DNA of 64,000 bases from an uncultured Clostridia bacterium (GCA_944382875.1 CALWNQ010000009.1:1-64000), one strand, 5' to 3'. Counted from the stretch's first letter, positions 35,784 through 44,244 are shown. The notes: generated from the sequence alone by a model not told the origin. A program made the numbers and translations.

Positions 35784-36299
35784 TTATGCCTGCCGTTTCT
35801 GCAATTTATTCAGCACACCAGTCCGCTGCAGCGCCGCCAGTGCAAGCCCTGCGATCACAGCGCCGCCCGCTGTGGAAACCAGAAACGGAATGATGTAGCC
35901 GTAGAACGCAACTTCTCCGACCTTAACACCCAAAAAAGCAATCGCTACCGGATATGCGCAGAGTCCGCCAAGAATGGATGTGCCGAACACCTCCGCAAGG
36001 CAGGTCGGCAGCAATTTTGGAAGCTTTGCATATAAAAGCCCGCAGAGCAGCGCACCGAACATACTCCCCGGAAACGCCATCAGCGTTCCCAAACCCAGCA
36101 GATTGCGGAACAGACTGGCCGCAAATGCCACACCAATCCCGTACCACGGCCCGAGGAATACCGCGCAGATGATGTTCACCATATGCTGAATGGGCGCGCA
36201 TTTTGCCCCAAACACCGGGAACGAAAAGGCGCTCCCCACCACTGCAACAGCAACCAGTACGCCGGCAATCGCCAGCTTTTCAACACGAGTACGATTCAT
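35784..36299 (-). CDS. thiW: ECF transporter S component ThiW (thiazole uptake)
   Basis: 171 aa with five to six hydrophobic helices. The segment FGAKCAPIQHMVNIICAVFL near residue 30 and FPGSMFGALLCGLLY match ThiW, the substrate-binding membrane subunit that uses a shared ECF energising module. ThiW genes occur with thiM and TPP riboswitches, and the family is assigned to thiazole transport by genomic context. It is the first gene of the operon. Confidence 0.92.
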   Translation of the reverse strand: MNRTRVEKLAIAGVLVAVAVVGSAFSFPVFGAKCAPIQHMVNIICAVFLGPWYGIGVAFAASLFRNLLGLGTLMAFPGSMFGALLCGLLYAKLPKLLPTCLAEVFGTSILGGLCAYPVAIAFLGVKVGEVAFYGYIIPFLVSTAGGAVIAGLALAALQRTGVLNKLQKRQA

Positions 36300-36508
36300 T
36301 TTGATACAGCTCCTTTAAATTCAGTTACAGAAGGAATTCTCCTGTTCGGTCGAAGCTTACTGGCTTCCTCTCACGCCGGAACACGGCTTCCCATCGCTGT
36401 ATACACTGCCGCACAAGGCCCAGGGCGCTCCCCCTTTGCCTGCGGTGCCGCCTGGCACAACCGGACTTTTTCCGCTTCCTTTTGCCCATCCCTCCTGTTT
36501 TTGCGCAG
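36300..36508 (-). other. Leader between riboswitch terminator and thiW
   Basis: A leader of about 210 nt holds no clear gene. A possible reading frame starting MGKRKRKKSG (Arg/Lys-rich, about 54 codons) has its AGGAGG directly against the ATG and no family resemblance, so I do not call it. Confidence 0.4.
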
Positions 36509-36540
36509 AAAAAAAGCAGATGCGCTGTCAACGCATCTGC
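36509..36540 (-). terminator. Riboswitch-controlled terminator
   Basis: A 9-bp perfect stem (GCAGATGCG/CGCATCTGC) with 7-nt loop runs into TTTTTTT. It sits about 15 nt beyond the TPP aptamer; the preceding segment TTTCAGCAGATTCGG shares GCAGAT with the stem and could act as antiterminator. Confidence 0.85.
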
Positions 36541-36554
36541 TCCGAATCTGCTGA

Positions 36555-36640
36555 AACATCCCTACGTTGGCATTACCCAAATCAGGTTATCGGGTCGGAG
36601 TTGAACGACTCCCTCTCAGCCTGCTGTACAAGCTCCCCGT
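36555..36640 (-). ncRNA. TPP riboswitch aptamer (THI element)
   Basis: On the minus strand the aptamer reads ACGGGGAGC, then GGCTGAGAGGG, then a variable helix AGTCGTTCAACTCC, then ACCCGATAACCTGAT, TTGGGTAATGCCAACG and TAGGGA. The invariant CTGAGA and ACCTGAT...GGGTAATGCCA...GTAGGGA cores are intact. It precedes thiWMEDC and an intrinsic terminator, so thiamine pyrophosphate should stop transcription. Confidence 0.95.
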
Positions 36641-36651
36641 TCTATTGTTCT

Positions 36652-36680
36652 ATCATACAACTTTTTTCCCGTTTTGTCAA
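36652..36680 (-). promoter_or_regulatory. thi operon promoter
   Basis: On the minus strand TTGACA (36675-36680) and TATGAT (36652-36657) are separated by 17 nt, wedged between the UroD paralogue 3 stop and the riboswitch. Confidence 0.75.
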
Positions 36681-36685
36681 GTACC

Positions 36686-37735
36686 TTAGTGCAGCGGCAT
36701 ATACCGCTCCATTGCATCCATCAGCGCCGCCGCATTTTCAAGCGGAATACCAGGATACATCCCGTAGATCATCATCAGCCCTCCCGCCGGATCCGAGAGT
36801 TTTTCCACCTCTTCCCGAATCAGTGAGTCAATCTGAGCGGGTGTTCCAAACCGGGTGACCGACTGGCGGTCAATATCCAGATCCACACAGGTTTTCCCTT
36901 TGAAACGCGCCGCAATCCAGTCGATGCCGTTGACCAGATCCTGCAGATTGATGACATCCACACCACTGTCAATGATGTCATCTACCAAAAGGCGGATATC
37001 TCCGTCCGAGTGCATGTGAATCATAGTTCCCTTTTCCTTTGCCGGTTTCATCAGCCGCCGATAACTCGGCTGAATGTAGGTTTTAAAGTTTTTCTGAGAA
37101 AGCATTGGACCAATCTGCATACCAAGGTCTTCGGCATATCCCATCATATCCACATCCATGGAAAGATACTTTTCCACAATCCGGAGGTTGAAGTTTTCCA
37201 CCAGCTCAATCAGTTTCCAGAGCCGCGGCTCCTCATCTTCCATATCGAACAGAAGGTTTTCATATCCACGGATGTCACAGAGCTGCAAAAAGGTATGTCC
37301 GTGTCGGAGTCCACCTGCTGTAAACTGACCAGCTTCCTTTGCGCGCCGAATATTTTCCGCTTCTTTCTGCCAGTCAATCGGTCCAAGGCCCATATGGGTT
37401 TCGGGGTCCGGAGCAGTATAATACGCAAAAGCTGCCCAATCAGCCAGCGGATGCTGTACTACAGTACCTGTAATGCCATCCTCCGCCGTTTTCCACACAC
37501 AGCCAAAATCATCGGTAAAAGGCTGTGCTTTGCAGGCCACTGTGCCGGAAAAATCCAGATTTACCGACTTGGGACGTTGATAACCGGGAAACAGGAGCGG
37601 ATGATTCTCCATCAGTTCAAAGAGGGCTTCGTGCTCATAATGATTCCAACAAGCGCCGTTTATGCAGAACATCATGGGGATATAATCCGGATGATCAAAC
37701 CGGATTGTTTTGATTTTATTTTCGCGGTCAGTCAT
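36686..37735 (-). CDS. Uroporphyrinogen decarboxylase-family protein, paralogue 3
   Basis: 349 aa. UroD-like barrel with MMGYAEDLGMQIGPML, MIHMHSDGDIRLLVDDI, and SGVDVINLQDLVNGIDW. As in paralogue 2 the zinc-motif position is H-x-D (HSDG) rather than H-x-C. The gene lies downstream of the BCCT transporter gene but is separated from it by a terminator, and has its own possible -10 (TACAAT). Adjacency to a quaternary-amine transporter is suggestive of methyl-group metabolism but is no proof. I see no terminator after it, so its transcript may run into the thi leader. Confidence 0.8.
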   Translation of the reverse strand: MTDRENKIKTIRFDHPDYIPMMFCINGACWNHYEHEALFELMENHPLLFPGYQRPKSVNLDFSGTVACKAQPFTDDFGCVWKTAEDGITGTVVQHPLADWAAFAYYTAPDPETHMGLGPIDWQKEAENIRRAKEAGQFTAGGLRHGHTFLQLCDIRGYENLLFDMEDEEPRLWKLIELVENFNLRIVEKYLSMDVDMMGYAEDLGMQIGPMLSQKNFKTYIQPSYRRLMKPAKEKGTMIHMHSDGDIRLLVDDIIDSGVDVINLQDLVNGIDWIAARFKGKTCVDLDIDRQSVTRFGTPAQIDSLIREEVEKLSDPAGGLMMIYGMYPGIPLENAAALMDAMERYMPLH

Positions 37736-37796
37736 TGCAGACTCTCCTTTACCGATTTTGCTTCATTGTAGCATAAGTTTTTTAACTGCCGCAAGC

Positions 37797-37825
37797 AAAA
37801 AGCCGCCCAAAAAAGGCGGCTTTTC
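37797..37825 (-). terminator. BCCT gene terminator
   Basis: A GCCGCC/GGCGGC stem extended by A-T pairs is followed by TTTTTGC on the minus strand. Confidence 0.8.
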
Positions 37826-37826
37826 T

Positions 37827-39395
37827 TTATTCATTTTTCCCTTCAGAGATTTCCGTTTTTTTATCGTGCAGCCCGGCAAGCTCTCCCATATATTTTTTAC
37901 CGTCTATGAGAAAGCTGATTGTAATCATGACAATCACAATCGCAATTGGGAAAGCGGCTACAATACTGACCGACTGCAGGTTGCTCATCGAGCTTTCTGC
38001 AAATACCAGCGCAATCGGCAGCAAAATAAGAAGGATGCACCACATCAGCTGAATCCCCTTGTGAGGTGTTTCATCCTCTTCCAGCTTATGGTAGCTGTAG
38101 CAGGAGGCAGTCAGCGCAATCGAGTCAAACGAAGTGGCATAAAACGCGATCATGGTTACTAAAACCAGAACCAGAATCAGCGGCGCACAGGGCATCTGAT
38201 GGATCATCGATACAATCATCTCATACAGGTCACCGGTTTCCAGGTATTCCGCGATAAAATCCGCTTTTTCTTCCACCTGCAGCCCCATTGAATAGTTGCC
38301 CAGAACGATAAAGCTCACAATTGTGGAGCCGACACCGAAGCCGTAACCACCCAGAATCGTCTGGCGGACTGTCCGGCCTCTGGAAATGCTCCCAATAAAG
38401 AAAGGGGCCGCCACGCACCATACCATCCAGTATGCCCAGTAATAGATGGTCCAGTTTTGCGGGAAATTGTTGGAACGGGTAGGATCGGTATAGGTGGAAA
38501 GTCCGATAAAGTTCTGCATCATCCGGCCAAAAGACTCCACACCGGTGTCAATGATGTACCGTGCCTGCCCGCTGAACAGCAGCACAAACAGCAGAAGCCC
38601 GAAAAACAGGTAGATGCAGACCTTAGCCAGCAGGCTGATTCCCTTAAAGCCATGCAGCAGAGAATACGTGTAGACAAAACAGGTGATGAGCAGAATCACA
38701 ATGGTGACAACGGTCCGGCTGATCTCCACCCCGAACAGGTCGTTGAAGATGCTTGCCATCAGGGGCGTTGCCACACTGAAAGTTGTCGCGGTACCGGCCA
38801 GCAGCGCGAATACTGCCAGAAGGTCGATGATCCGTCCGGCCCAGCCGTCGGTGTGTTTGCCCAGGATCGGACGGCAGGCTTCGGAGTATTTCTGGCGTTT
38901 GCACCGGCGGACATGCAGCATAAAACCAAACGCCACCGCCAGCACCAGATAGAAGCCCCATGGGATAAAGCTCCAATGGAACAGCGGAAACACCCCAGCC
39001 CATTCCTGCATCCCGCCCATTTCTTCCACATGGGGGTCGGTCGCGTACATAATCCACTCTGCAAAGGAGTAGAAAAGAATATCCGCCGCCAGACCGCAGG
39101 TAAACATCATTGAGCCCCAGGCAAAGAAGGAATACTTGGGTTTTTCATCCGGCTTTCCGAGGACAATGTTGCCGTATTTGGAACCGGCAATAAACAAAGA
39201 GAGCAGGAAAATCCCCAAGCCAATAATCAGGTAATAGGTTCCAAAAGTATCGCCGAAAAAGAAGCGGATCTGGCTCAGCACCGCGTTGGATTGTTCCGGC
39301 AGAATAAAGAACAGAACACAGAGGGCAACCACAACCCCCAGCGGCACCAGCGTAATCATCCAGTCAATTTTTTTGCCGGATTTTATTTTTTCCAT
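37827..39395 (-). CDS. BCCT-family transporter (choline/betaine/carnitine type)
   Basis: 522 aa with about twelve hydrophobic helices. Family features are FFILPEQSNAVL at the N-terminus, the helix with CGLAADILFYSFAEW (the substrate-site helix; the usual G-M-G-I/G-x-G motif is altered), WGFYLVLAVAFGFMLH, the WTIYYWAYWMVWCVAAPF helix 8 segment with its aromatic box and ISRGRTVRQ after it, and a short charged C-tail. Substrates of the family are trimethylammonium compounds. It lies 32 nt after the HTH-LicC-LicA gene with no terminator between, so choline import for phosphocholine synthesis is the simplest reading. Confidence 0.9.
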   Translation of the reverse strand: MEKIKSGKKIDWMITLVPLGVVVALCVLFFILPEQSNAVLSQIRFFFGDTFGTYYLIIGLGIFLLSLFIAGSKYGNIVLGKPDEKPKYSFFAWGSMMFTCGLAADILFYSFAEWIMYATDPHVEEMGGMQEWAGVFPLFHWSFIPWGFYLVLAVAFGFMLHVRRCKRQKYSEACRPILGKHTDGWAGRIIDLLAVFALLAGTATTFSVATPLMASIFNDLFGVEISRTVVTIVILLITCFVYTYSLLHGFKGISLLAKVCIYLFFGLLLFVLLFSGQARYIIDTGVESFGRMMQNFIGLSTYTDPTRSNNFPQNWTIYYWAYWMVWCVAAPFFIGSISRGRTVRQTILGGYGFGVGSTIVSFIVLGNYSMGLQVEEKADFIAEYLETGDLYEMIVSMIHQMPCAPLILVLVLVTMIAFYATSFDSIALTASCYSYHKLEEDETPHKGIQLMWCILLILLPIALVFAESSMSNLQSVSIVAAFPIAIVIVMITISFLIDGKKYMGELAGLHDKKTEISEGKNE

Positions 39396-39427
39396 GCTGC
39401 ATTTCTCCTTTTCAGTTGGTTTGGGTG

Positions 39428-41290
39428 TCAGTCGCCATAGGCTTCCCAGTACTGGGCGCAGAGCCGCTGGCAGCGGGCAAACCGTTCCGGGCCATAAGCG
39501 CCGAAGTTATCTCCTTTTGCCTCTTTGAGCACTGTCCAGATGCTCCACAAAAAGTCCTGTGAAATCTTGAAAATCAGGATTTTTTCCCGTGCAACGGCGA
39601 CATCCTGACCATTTTGCAGATAGTAATGGAAGAAGAGTTCTTCATCTTCCGGCGAAAACTCATTTTCCAGGAAATAGGAAGCGATGTCAAACATCGGGTC
39701 GTTAATTCCGGCGTATTCCCAGTCGATCAGATAAAGCCGTCCCTCACCATTTTTGACAAGGTTGAAGGCAAGCAGGTCATTGTGACAGGGCTTTTGTTCA
39801 TAACCAATCCGCAAGAGACGCTGCCGGATTGCCATCACCTGCGCTTTGAGCTGATGGTACCCCTTGTACATCCGTGCGTTCAGCCCATCCAGCAGCGATT
39901 CGTACCGCTCCGCTTCTTCAAACGGGTCAAAGCGGTTCTGCATCGGGAAATCGGAATCGTGCAGCACATGCAGAATCCCCGCCACCAGTTTCATATTCTC
40001 TTCCAGCTTGGCGGTGCGGAAGTTGAGCGTCTCCGCCCGGTCGATATATTCGCTCAGTTTGACGCCGGTTTCGGCGTTGCAGTAGACCAGACGGCAGTTC
40101 AATCCCATATCGGAAGCAATCTGCGCATTCTGTTTTTCCACATGCCGGTCAATCAGGCTTTCGGTCATCCGGCCGGGCAAACGGAGAATATACCGCCCGT
40201 TTTTCAACGTCACATCATAGTTGGTGTTGGTCAGTCCGCCTGCAAAGCTGATTTCCACGATTTCTTCTGGGCTGATTCCCAGAATCTCCACCATTGTATC
40301 GGAAGCCAGCTTCTCCTGCATCTCCTTTTCTTTCCGGACGATCCGAGGATAGCAGATATTGAGAAGGTTCTGATAGCTTTCTTTGGTTTCCACCTTGCTC
40401 CAGATCAGATCATCGACGATTTCGCCGCGAAAACCGTAAAGCCGCCCGATATTTTCCAGCACATACTCAAAGTTGAGATACGGGTTGTCGTTATCGGCAA
40501 AATATTTGAGCATCATATGGAAGACCTCAACCGGCACCCGCATCATGCCAACCAGTTCACCTTGGATTCGGTTGATCTGGTGGATGTCCTTGCTGATACG
40601 GAAGATGTCGCCGTCCTCGTCCAACTCGACAAAGGCCTCATCTCCCAGCCCGGACGGCGCCGCCAACAGCGCCCGGAACGGAAGATCTCCCTCGAGCAGC
40701 GCCAGCGCCCCCCGGCGTTCCAGCACAAGGTCGCTCTTCATCAGCAGAAAGTCGCCGTCCAGCTCCTGTTCCAGCAAAGTCAGTGCCTGCATGGTGCCCG
40801 ACCATTTGTAGCGCTCATTTTGCAGAACCGTTACATTCTGTTTGGCAGAAAGCTTTTCTTTGAGTTTATCCGCGCAGAATCCGCCAATGACAAAGAACTT
40901 TTCAATTCCGCAGGATTCGAGCGACGCAATCATTGTTTCCAGAATGGTGCTCTCCCCAAGCGGCAGAAGGGCCGCGGGGACCTCAAAATCCGGCCGCCGT
41001 CCAGCCGCCAGAATCACCGCTGTCCGCACCTTCCGTCCGGTCGGCATCAGCCGCAGTTTGCCCCGCCGTCTGCTTATAAGCATCTGTTCCAGCAGTTCCC
41101 GCCCGGACGCGCTGATTTCAAACCGGGACTGCTTTCCCTCCTTGCTTCCGGAAAGGTAACCCTGTTCCTCAGCTTCCCGCAGCAGACTGTTCACTTTTCC
41201 AACCGATATATTCAGGTTCTGCGCCAGCTCCCGTTGATTCGTCACCGGTGTGCGGTTCAGCTGCCACAAAAGCGAAAAGAGATCTTCCAT
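39428..41290 (-). CDS. HTH / LicC-type nucleotidyltransferase / LicA-type choline kinase fusion
   Basis: 620 aa in three parts. Residues 1-75 are a MarR-like winged helix (NQRELAQNLNISVGKVNSLL). Residues about 88-320 are a sugar-nucleotidyltransferase fold (VILAAGRRPDFEVPAALLPL, LMKSDLVLE). Residues about 335-615 are a choline/ethanolamine kinase with Brenner-type motif PCHNDLLAFN and LIDWEYAGINDPMFDIASYF. In Haemophilus and pneumococcus, LicA and LicC are separate proteins that make CDP-choline for decoration of surface glycans. In this copy the nucleotidyltransferase P-loop lacks the usual G-x-G-x-R and the following Lys (PAALL where P-K-x-L is usual), so cytidylyl transfer is uncertain. 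It is the first gene of an operon with the BCCT transporter. Its HTH could bind the palindrome in its own leader. Confidence 0.88.
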   Translation of the reverse strand: MEDLFSLLWQLNRTPVTNQRELAQNLNISVGKVNSLLREAEEQGYLSGSKEGKQSRFEISASGRELLEQMLISRRRGKLRLMPTGRKVRTAVILAAGRRPDFEVPAALLPLGESTILETMIASLESCGIEKFFVIGGFCADKLKEKLSAKQNVTVLQNERYKWSGTMQALTLLEQELDGDFLLMKSDLVLERRGALALLEGDLPFRALLAAPSGLGDEAFVELDEDGDIFRISKDIHQINRIQGELVGMMRVPVEVFHMMLKYFADNDNPYLNFEYVLENIGRLYGFRGEIVDDLIWSKVETKESYQNLLNICYPRIVRKEKEMQEKLASDTMVEILGISPEEIVEISFAGGLTNTNYDVTLKNGRYILRLPGRMTESLIDRHVEKQNAQIASDMGLNCRLVYCNAETGVKLSEYIDRAETLNFRTAKLEENMKLVAGILHVLHDSDFPMQNRFDPFEEAERYESLLDGLNARMYKGYHQLKAQVMAIRQRLLRIGYEQKPCHNDLLAFNLVKNGEGRLYLIDWEYAGINDPMFDIASYFLENEFSPEDEELFFHYYLQNGQDVAVAREKILIFKISQDFLWSIWTVLKEAKGDNFGAYGPERFARCQRLCAQYWEAYGD

Positions 41291-41308
41291 CCTGATGCAA
41301 ACTCCTTC

Positions 41309-41329
41309 CGTTCATTTTTTGAACGTTCA
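41309..41329 (-). promoter_or_regulatory. Candidate operator in the licCA leader
   Basis: Three alternating half-sites of CGTTCA/TGAACG lie within 21 bp, including the perfect palindrome TGAACGTTCA (41320-41329). They sit about 10-30 nt downstream of the -10 box, a repressing position, and the gene's own product begins with an HTH. Confidence 0.55.
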
Positions 41330-41339
41330 TTTTTCTTGT

Positions 41340-41368
41340 ATTATAACCTGTTCTGAACAATTTGTCAA
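41340..41368 (-). promoter_or_regulatory. licCA-BCCT operon promoter
   Basis: On the minus strand TTGACA (41363-41368) and TATAAT (41340-41345) are separated by 17 nt: a perfect consensus promoter, consistent with control by a repressor. Confidence 0.88.
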
Positions 41369-41424
41369 CCTTTTTCCGAAAAAAAACGGGGCATATAAAT
41401 TTTTGGCGCTTTACCAAAAATTGC

Positions 41425-41453
41425 TTGTGATTTTCTGTATGTTATGGTACAAT
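41425..41453 (+). promoter_or_regulatory. nagA promoter
   Basis: TTGTGA and TACAAT are separated by 17 nt, 34 nt before the start. Confidence 0.65.
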
Positions 41454-41487
41454 AAAGCAAAGAGTACAAATTCAAAGGAGGATTTCT

Positions 41488-42615
41488 ATGATTTTAAAAA
41501 ACGGACTGGTCTTTACCGAAAACGGACGTTTTGAAGCGCTGGATGTCCGCATCTGCGAAGATAAAATCGCCGAATTGGGGGAAAATCTCCCCGCAAATGG
41601 CGAAGAGGTGCGGGATATTTCCGGGAAAAAGCTGGTTCCCGGTTTCCTTGACATCCACAGCCACGGCTGCGGCGGATTCGATTTTTGCGATGGAACAGCC
41701 GAAGCCTTTCAGACTATGGCGGACACCTATTTGAAAGCCGGCGTCACCACGGTGCTTGGCACTTCCATGACACTGCCTTTGGAAAAACTGGAAGAAGCTT
41801 TTACCGTTTACCGGGATTTTGCCAAAAACCAACAGCATGGCGCCCGGATGATCGGCATCAATATGGAAGGTCCGTTCCTCTCAGTTGAGAAAAAGGGCGC
41901 CCACATCGCCGAATACATCATTCCGGCAGATTACGAAGCGTTTATCCAGCTGAACGAAGCAAGCGGAAACCGCATCCGTCAGGTAGATGTAGCTCCCGAA
42001 GTTCCCGGCAATATGGAATTTATCCAAAAGGCAAGCAAACTCTGCACCGTTTGCGTAGCACACACCAATGGGGATTACCGGACCACGCTTGCCGCCTACC
42101 GCGCCGGTGCTTCCAACAACACGCATCTATATAACGCCATGACCGGATTCTCCCATCGTGAACCCGGCGTCGTCGGCGCTGTTTTTGATTCCAATACCTT
42201 TGCCGAGCTGATCTGCGACGGCTTCCACATCCATCCGTCGGTTATCCGCTCCACCTTTAAAATGCTGGGTGAAGATCGCATCTGCCTGATTTCGGACTCT
42301 TTGCGCGCCGCCGGATGCCCGGCCGGTGTCTACGAGCTGGGCGGACAGCAGGTGTTTGTCAAAGACGGAAAAGCCACCCTGGAAAACGGTACCATTGCCG
42401 GTTCCGTGATTGACATCCGCATTGCGGTACAGCGCTGCATTTCGTTTGGCATCCGCGAGGAAGCGGTACTCAAAGCCGCCACCATCAACCCGGCACGCGC
42501 CATTAAAGTGGATCACCTGGTCGGCAGCATCAAATCCGGAAAGCTTGCCGACCTGTTGGTTGCAAATCCCGATTATACCCTGGAAGCGGTTTACCAAAGC
42601 GGCAAACTGCAATAA
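41488..42615 (+). CDS. nagA: N-acetylglucosamine-6-phosphate deacetylase
   Basis: 375 aa with AAAGGAGG 7 nt before the ATG. It removes acetate from GlcNAc-6-P in amino-sugar and wall recycling. Amidohydrolase motifs are VPGFLDIHSHGCGGFDF (about 53-69), NMEGPFLS with the metal Glu (about 128), H-T-N-G-D (about 191), HLYNAMTGFSHREPG (about 212), CDGFHIHPS (about 244) and LISDSLRAAG with the catalytic Asp (about 268). No nagB is adjacent. It is transcribed alone. Confidence 0.95.
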   Translation: MILKNGLVFTENGRFEALDVRICEDKIAELGENLPANGEEVRDISGKKLVPGFLDIHSHGCGGFDFCDGTAEAFQTMADTYLKAGVTTVLGTSMTLPLEKLEEAFTVYRDFAKNQQHGARMIGINMEGPFLSVEKKGAHIAEYIIPADYEAFIQLNEASGNRIRQVDVAPEVPGNMEFIQKASKLCTVCVAHTNGDYRTTLAAYRAGASNNTHLYNAMTGFSHREPGVVGAVFDSNTFAELICDGFHIHPSVIRSTFKMLGEDRICLISDSLRAAGCPAGVYELGGQQVFVKDGKATLENGTIAGSVIDIRIAVQRCISFGIREEAVLKAATINPARAIKVDHLVGSIKSGKLADLLVANPDYTLEAVYQSGKLQ

Positions 42616-42634
42616 AAATTCATCAAATTTTTGT

Positions 42635-42679
42635 GCCTACTGTCTTTTCCTTGAAAGGAAGACGGCAGGCTCTTCTTTT
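42635..42679 (+). terminator. nagA terminator
   Basis: A long imperfect stem (GCCTACTGTCTT...AAGACGGCAGGC) is followed by TCTTCTTTTATT. Confidence 0.7.
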
Positions 42680-42713
42680 ATTCTGTTCAAAACAACGATT
42701 TTCTGTAAAGAAA

Positions 42714-42742
42714 TTGAAAAGTTTGTCGAAACATGATAGAAT
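42714..42742 (+). promoter_or_regulatory. MATE gene promoter
   Basis: TTGAAA and TAGAAT are separated by 17 nt, 44 nt before the start codon. Confidence 0.6.
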
Positions 42743-42786
42743 AGTTATCAACGCAACGATTATTTCAGAAAGCAGGTGTTTGCAGG

Positions 42787-44196
42787 ATGGTTTCCGCCCT
42801 ATTCAGCCGATTATTTTCCGTCCGACACTTTCTCCGTGGGCAATCCCCGCAGGGAGAACTTCCGCCAAGCAGACAGCTTTACCGCACCGCTCTGCAAATG
42901 GCCTGGCCTTCTATCCTCGAATCATTTCTGGTGGCACTGGTCGGCTTTATTGACACGGTCATGGTGAGCTCGCTCGGTTCCTATGCCATTGCTGCAGTCG
43001 GTCTGACCACCCAGCCAAAATTTATCTGCCTTGCCATCTTTATTTCGATGAATGTGGCGGTTTCCGCCCTTGTCGCCAGAAGGCGCGGCGAAAATGACCG
43101 GGACAGTGCCAACAGCATCCTGATGCAGGCACTGATCATCACTCTGATTTTGACAGCCATCATTACAACAGCAGCGCTTGTCTTTGCCGATCCCATCCTC
43201 CGGCTGGCCGGTACTGCGGAGGATACACACGAGCCGGCTGTCGCCTATTTTCGAATCATCACTGCCGGCATGATATTTAATGTGGTTTCACTGGTGATCA
43301 ACGCAGCACAGCGCGGCGCCGGAAACACCAAAATCGCCATGCGGACCAACATGGTTTCCAACGGCGTCAACATCATTTTCAACTACCTGCTGATCGGCGG
43401 AAACTTTGGATTTCCCAAACTCGGAGTTGCGGGCGCCGCTGTCGCGACTGTCATCGGTACAGTATTTGCCTGCGGCATGAGCATCTTTTCGGTTTTGAAA
43501 AAGGATCGTTTCCTTTCGTTCCGCGCGATCAAAAAGATTGGTTTTGACAAACGCTCTCTCCTCTCGCTTGCCAATCTCGGCTCCAGTACACTGGCGGAGC
43601 AAATTTTCCTGCGAATCGGCTTTCTCACCTATGCCATGATCGTGGCACGTCTGGGAACCAACGCCTTTGCCGCCCATCAGGTCGGCATGAACATCATGAG
43701 CATCTCCTTCTCGTTCGGCGACGGACTTTCCGTGGCAGCGGTAGCATTGGTTGGACAAAGTTTGGGACAAAAACGTACTGACCTCGCCAAAATCTACGGC
43801 GCCATCTGTCAAAGGATGGGCCTGTTATTCGCCATTATGCTCTGCATCATCTATGTCACCATGAGCCGCCCGATTTTCCTGCTCTTCTCGGATGACACCG
43901 AAATTCTCGGCTACGGCGCAATGATTATGGACATGATTGCTGTCATTGTCTTCATGCAGATCACCCAGGTGATTTACTCCGGATGCCTGCGCGGCGGCGG
44001 TGACACACGGTTTGTCGCGCTCGTTTCGTTGGTGAGCGTAGCGTTCTTCCGTCCGTTCTGTGGCTGGCTGTTTTGTTATCCGCTTGGATTAGGTTTAACC
44101 GGCGCCTGGATCGGGCTTGCAATCGACCAGTTCTGCCGCCTAACCATGACTTTTTTCCGATTTAAGAGCGGAAAGTGGACCAAATTTAATATCTGA
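42787..44196 (+). CDS. MATE-family efflux transporter
   Basis: 469 aa with twelve hydrophobic helices in two related halves. The first half has AWPSILESFLVALVGFIDTV and LTTQPKFICLAIF; the second has NLGSSTLAEQIFLRIGFLTY and FGDGLSVAAVALVGQSLGQK, the family repeat. The family exports cationic drugs and toxic compounds with H+ or Na+. The first 35 residues are Arg/Ser/Pro-rich and hydrophilic, longer than usual; a downstream start is possible. It is a single gene. Confidence 0.93.
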   Translation: MVSALFSRLFSVRHFLRGQSPQGELPPSRQLYRTALQMAWPSILESFLVALVGFIDTVMVSSLGSYAIAAVGLTTQPKFICLAIFISMNVAVSALVARRRGENDRDSANSILMQALIITLILTAIITTAALVFADPILRLAGTAEDTHEPAVAYFRIITAGMIFNVVSLVINAAQRGAGNTKIAMRTNMVSNGVNIIFNYLLIGGNFGFPKLGVAGAAVATVIGTVFACGMSIFSVLKKDRFLSFRAIKKIGFDKRSLLSLANLGSSTLAEQIFLRIGFLTYAMIVARLGTNAFAAHQVGMNIMSISFSFGDGLSVAAVALVGQSLGQKRTDLAKIYGAICQRMGLLFAIMLCIIYVTMSRPIFLLFSDDTEILGYGAMIMDMIAVIVFMQITQVIYSGCLRGGGDTRFVALVSLVSVAFFRPFCGWLFCYPLGLGLTGAWIGLAIDQFCRLTMTFFRFKSGKWTKFNI

Positions 44197-44203
44197 CTTT
44201 TTT

Positions 44204-44234
44204 CCGGAACATCGTCGTATGTTCCGGATTTTTT
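44204..44234 (+). terminator. MATE gene terminator
   Basis: A 9-bp stem (CCGGAACAT/ATGTTCCGG) with 6-nt loop is followed by ATTTTTTG. Confidence 0.85.
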
Positions 44235-44244
44235 GTTTGGGCAG

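Noticed and set aside
39614-41356. A 580-codon open frame opposite the LicCA fusion
   Set aside because: It mirrors the whole of a clearly homologous gene, has no ribosome binding site and no recognisable domain; codon bias of the real gene removes stops from the opposite strand.
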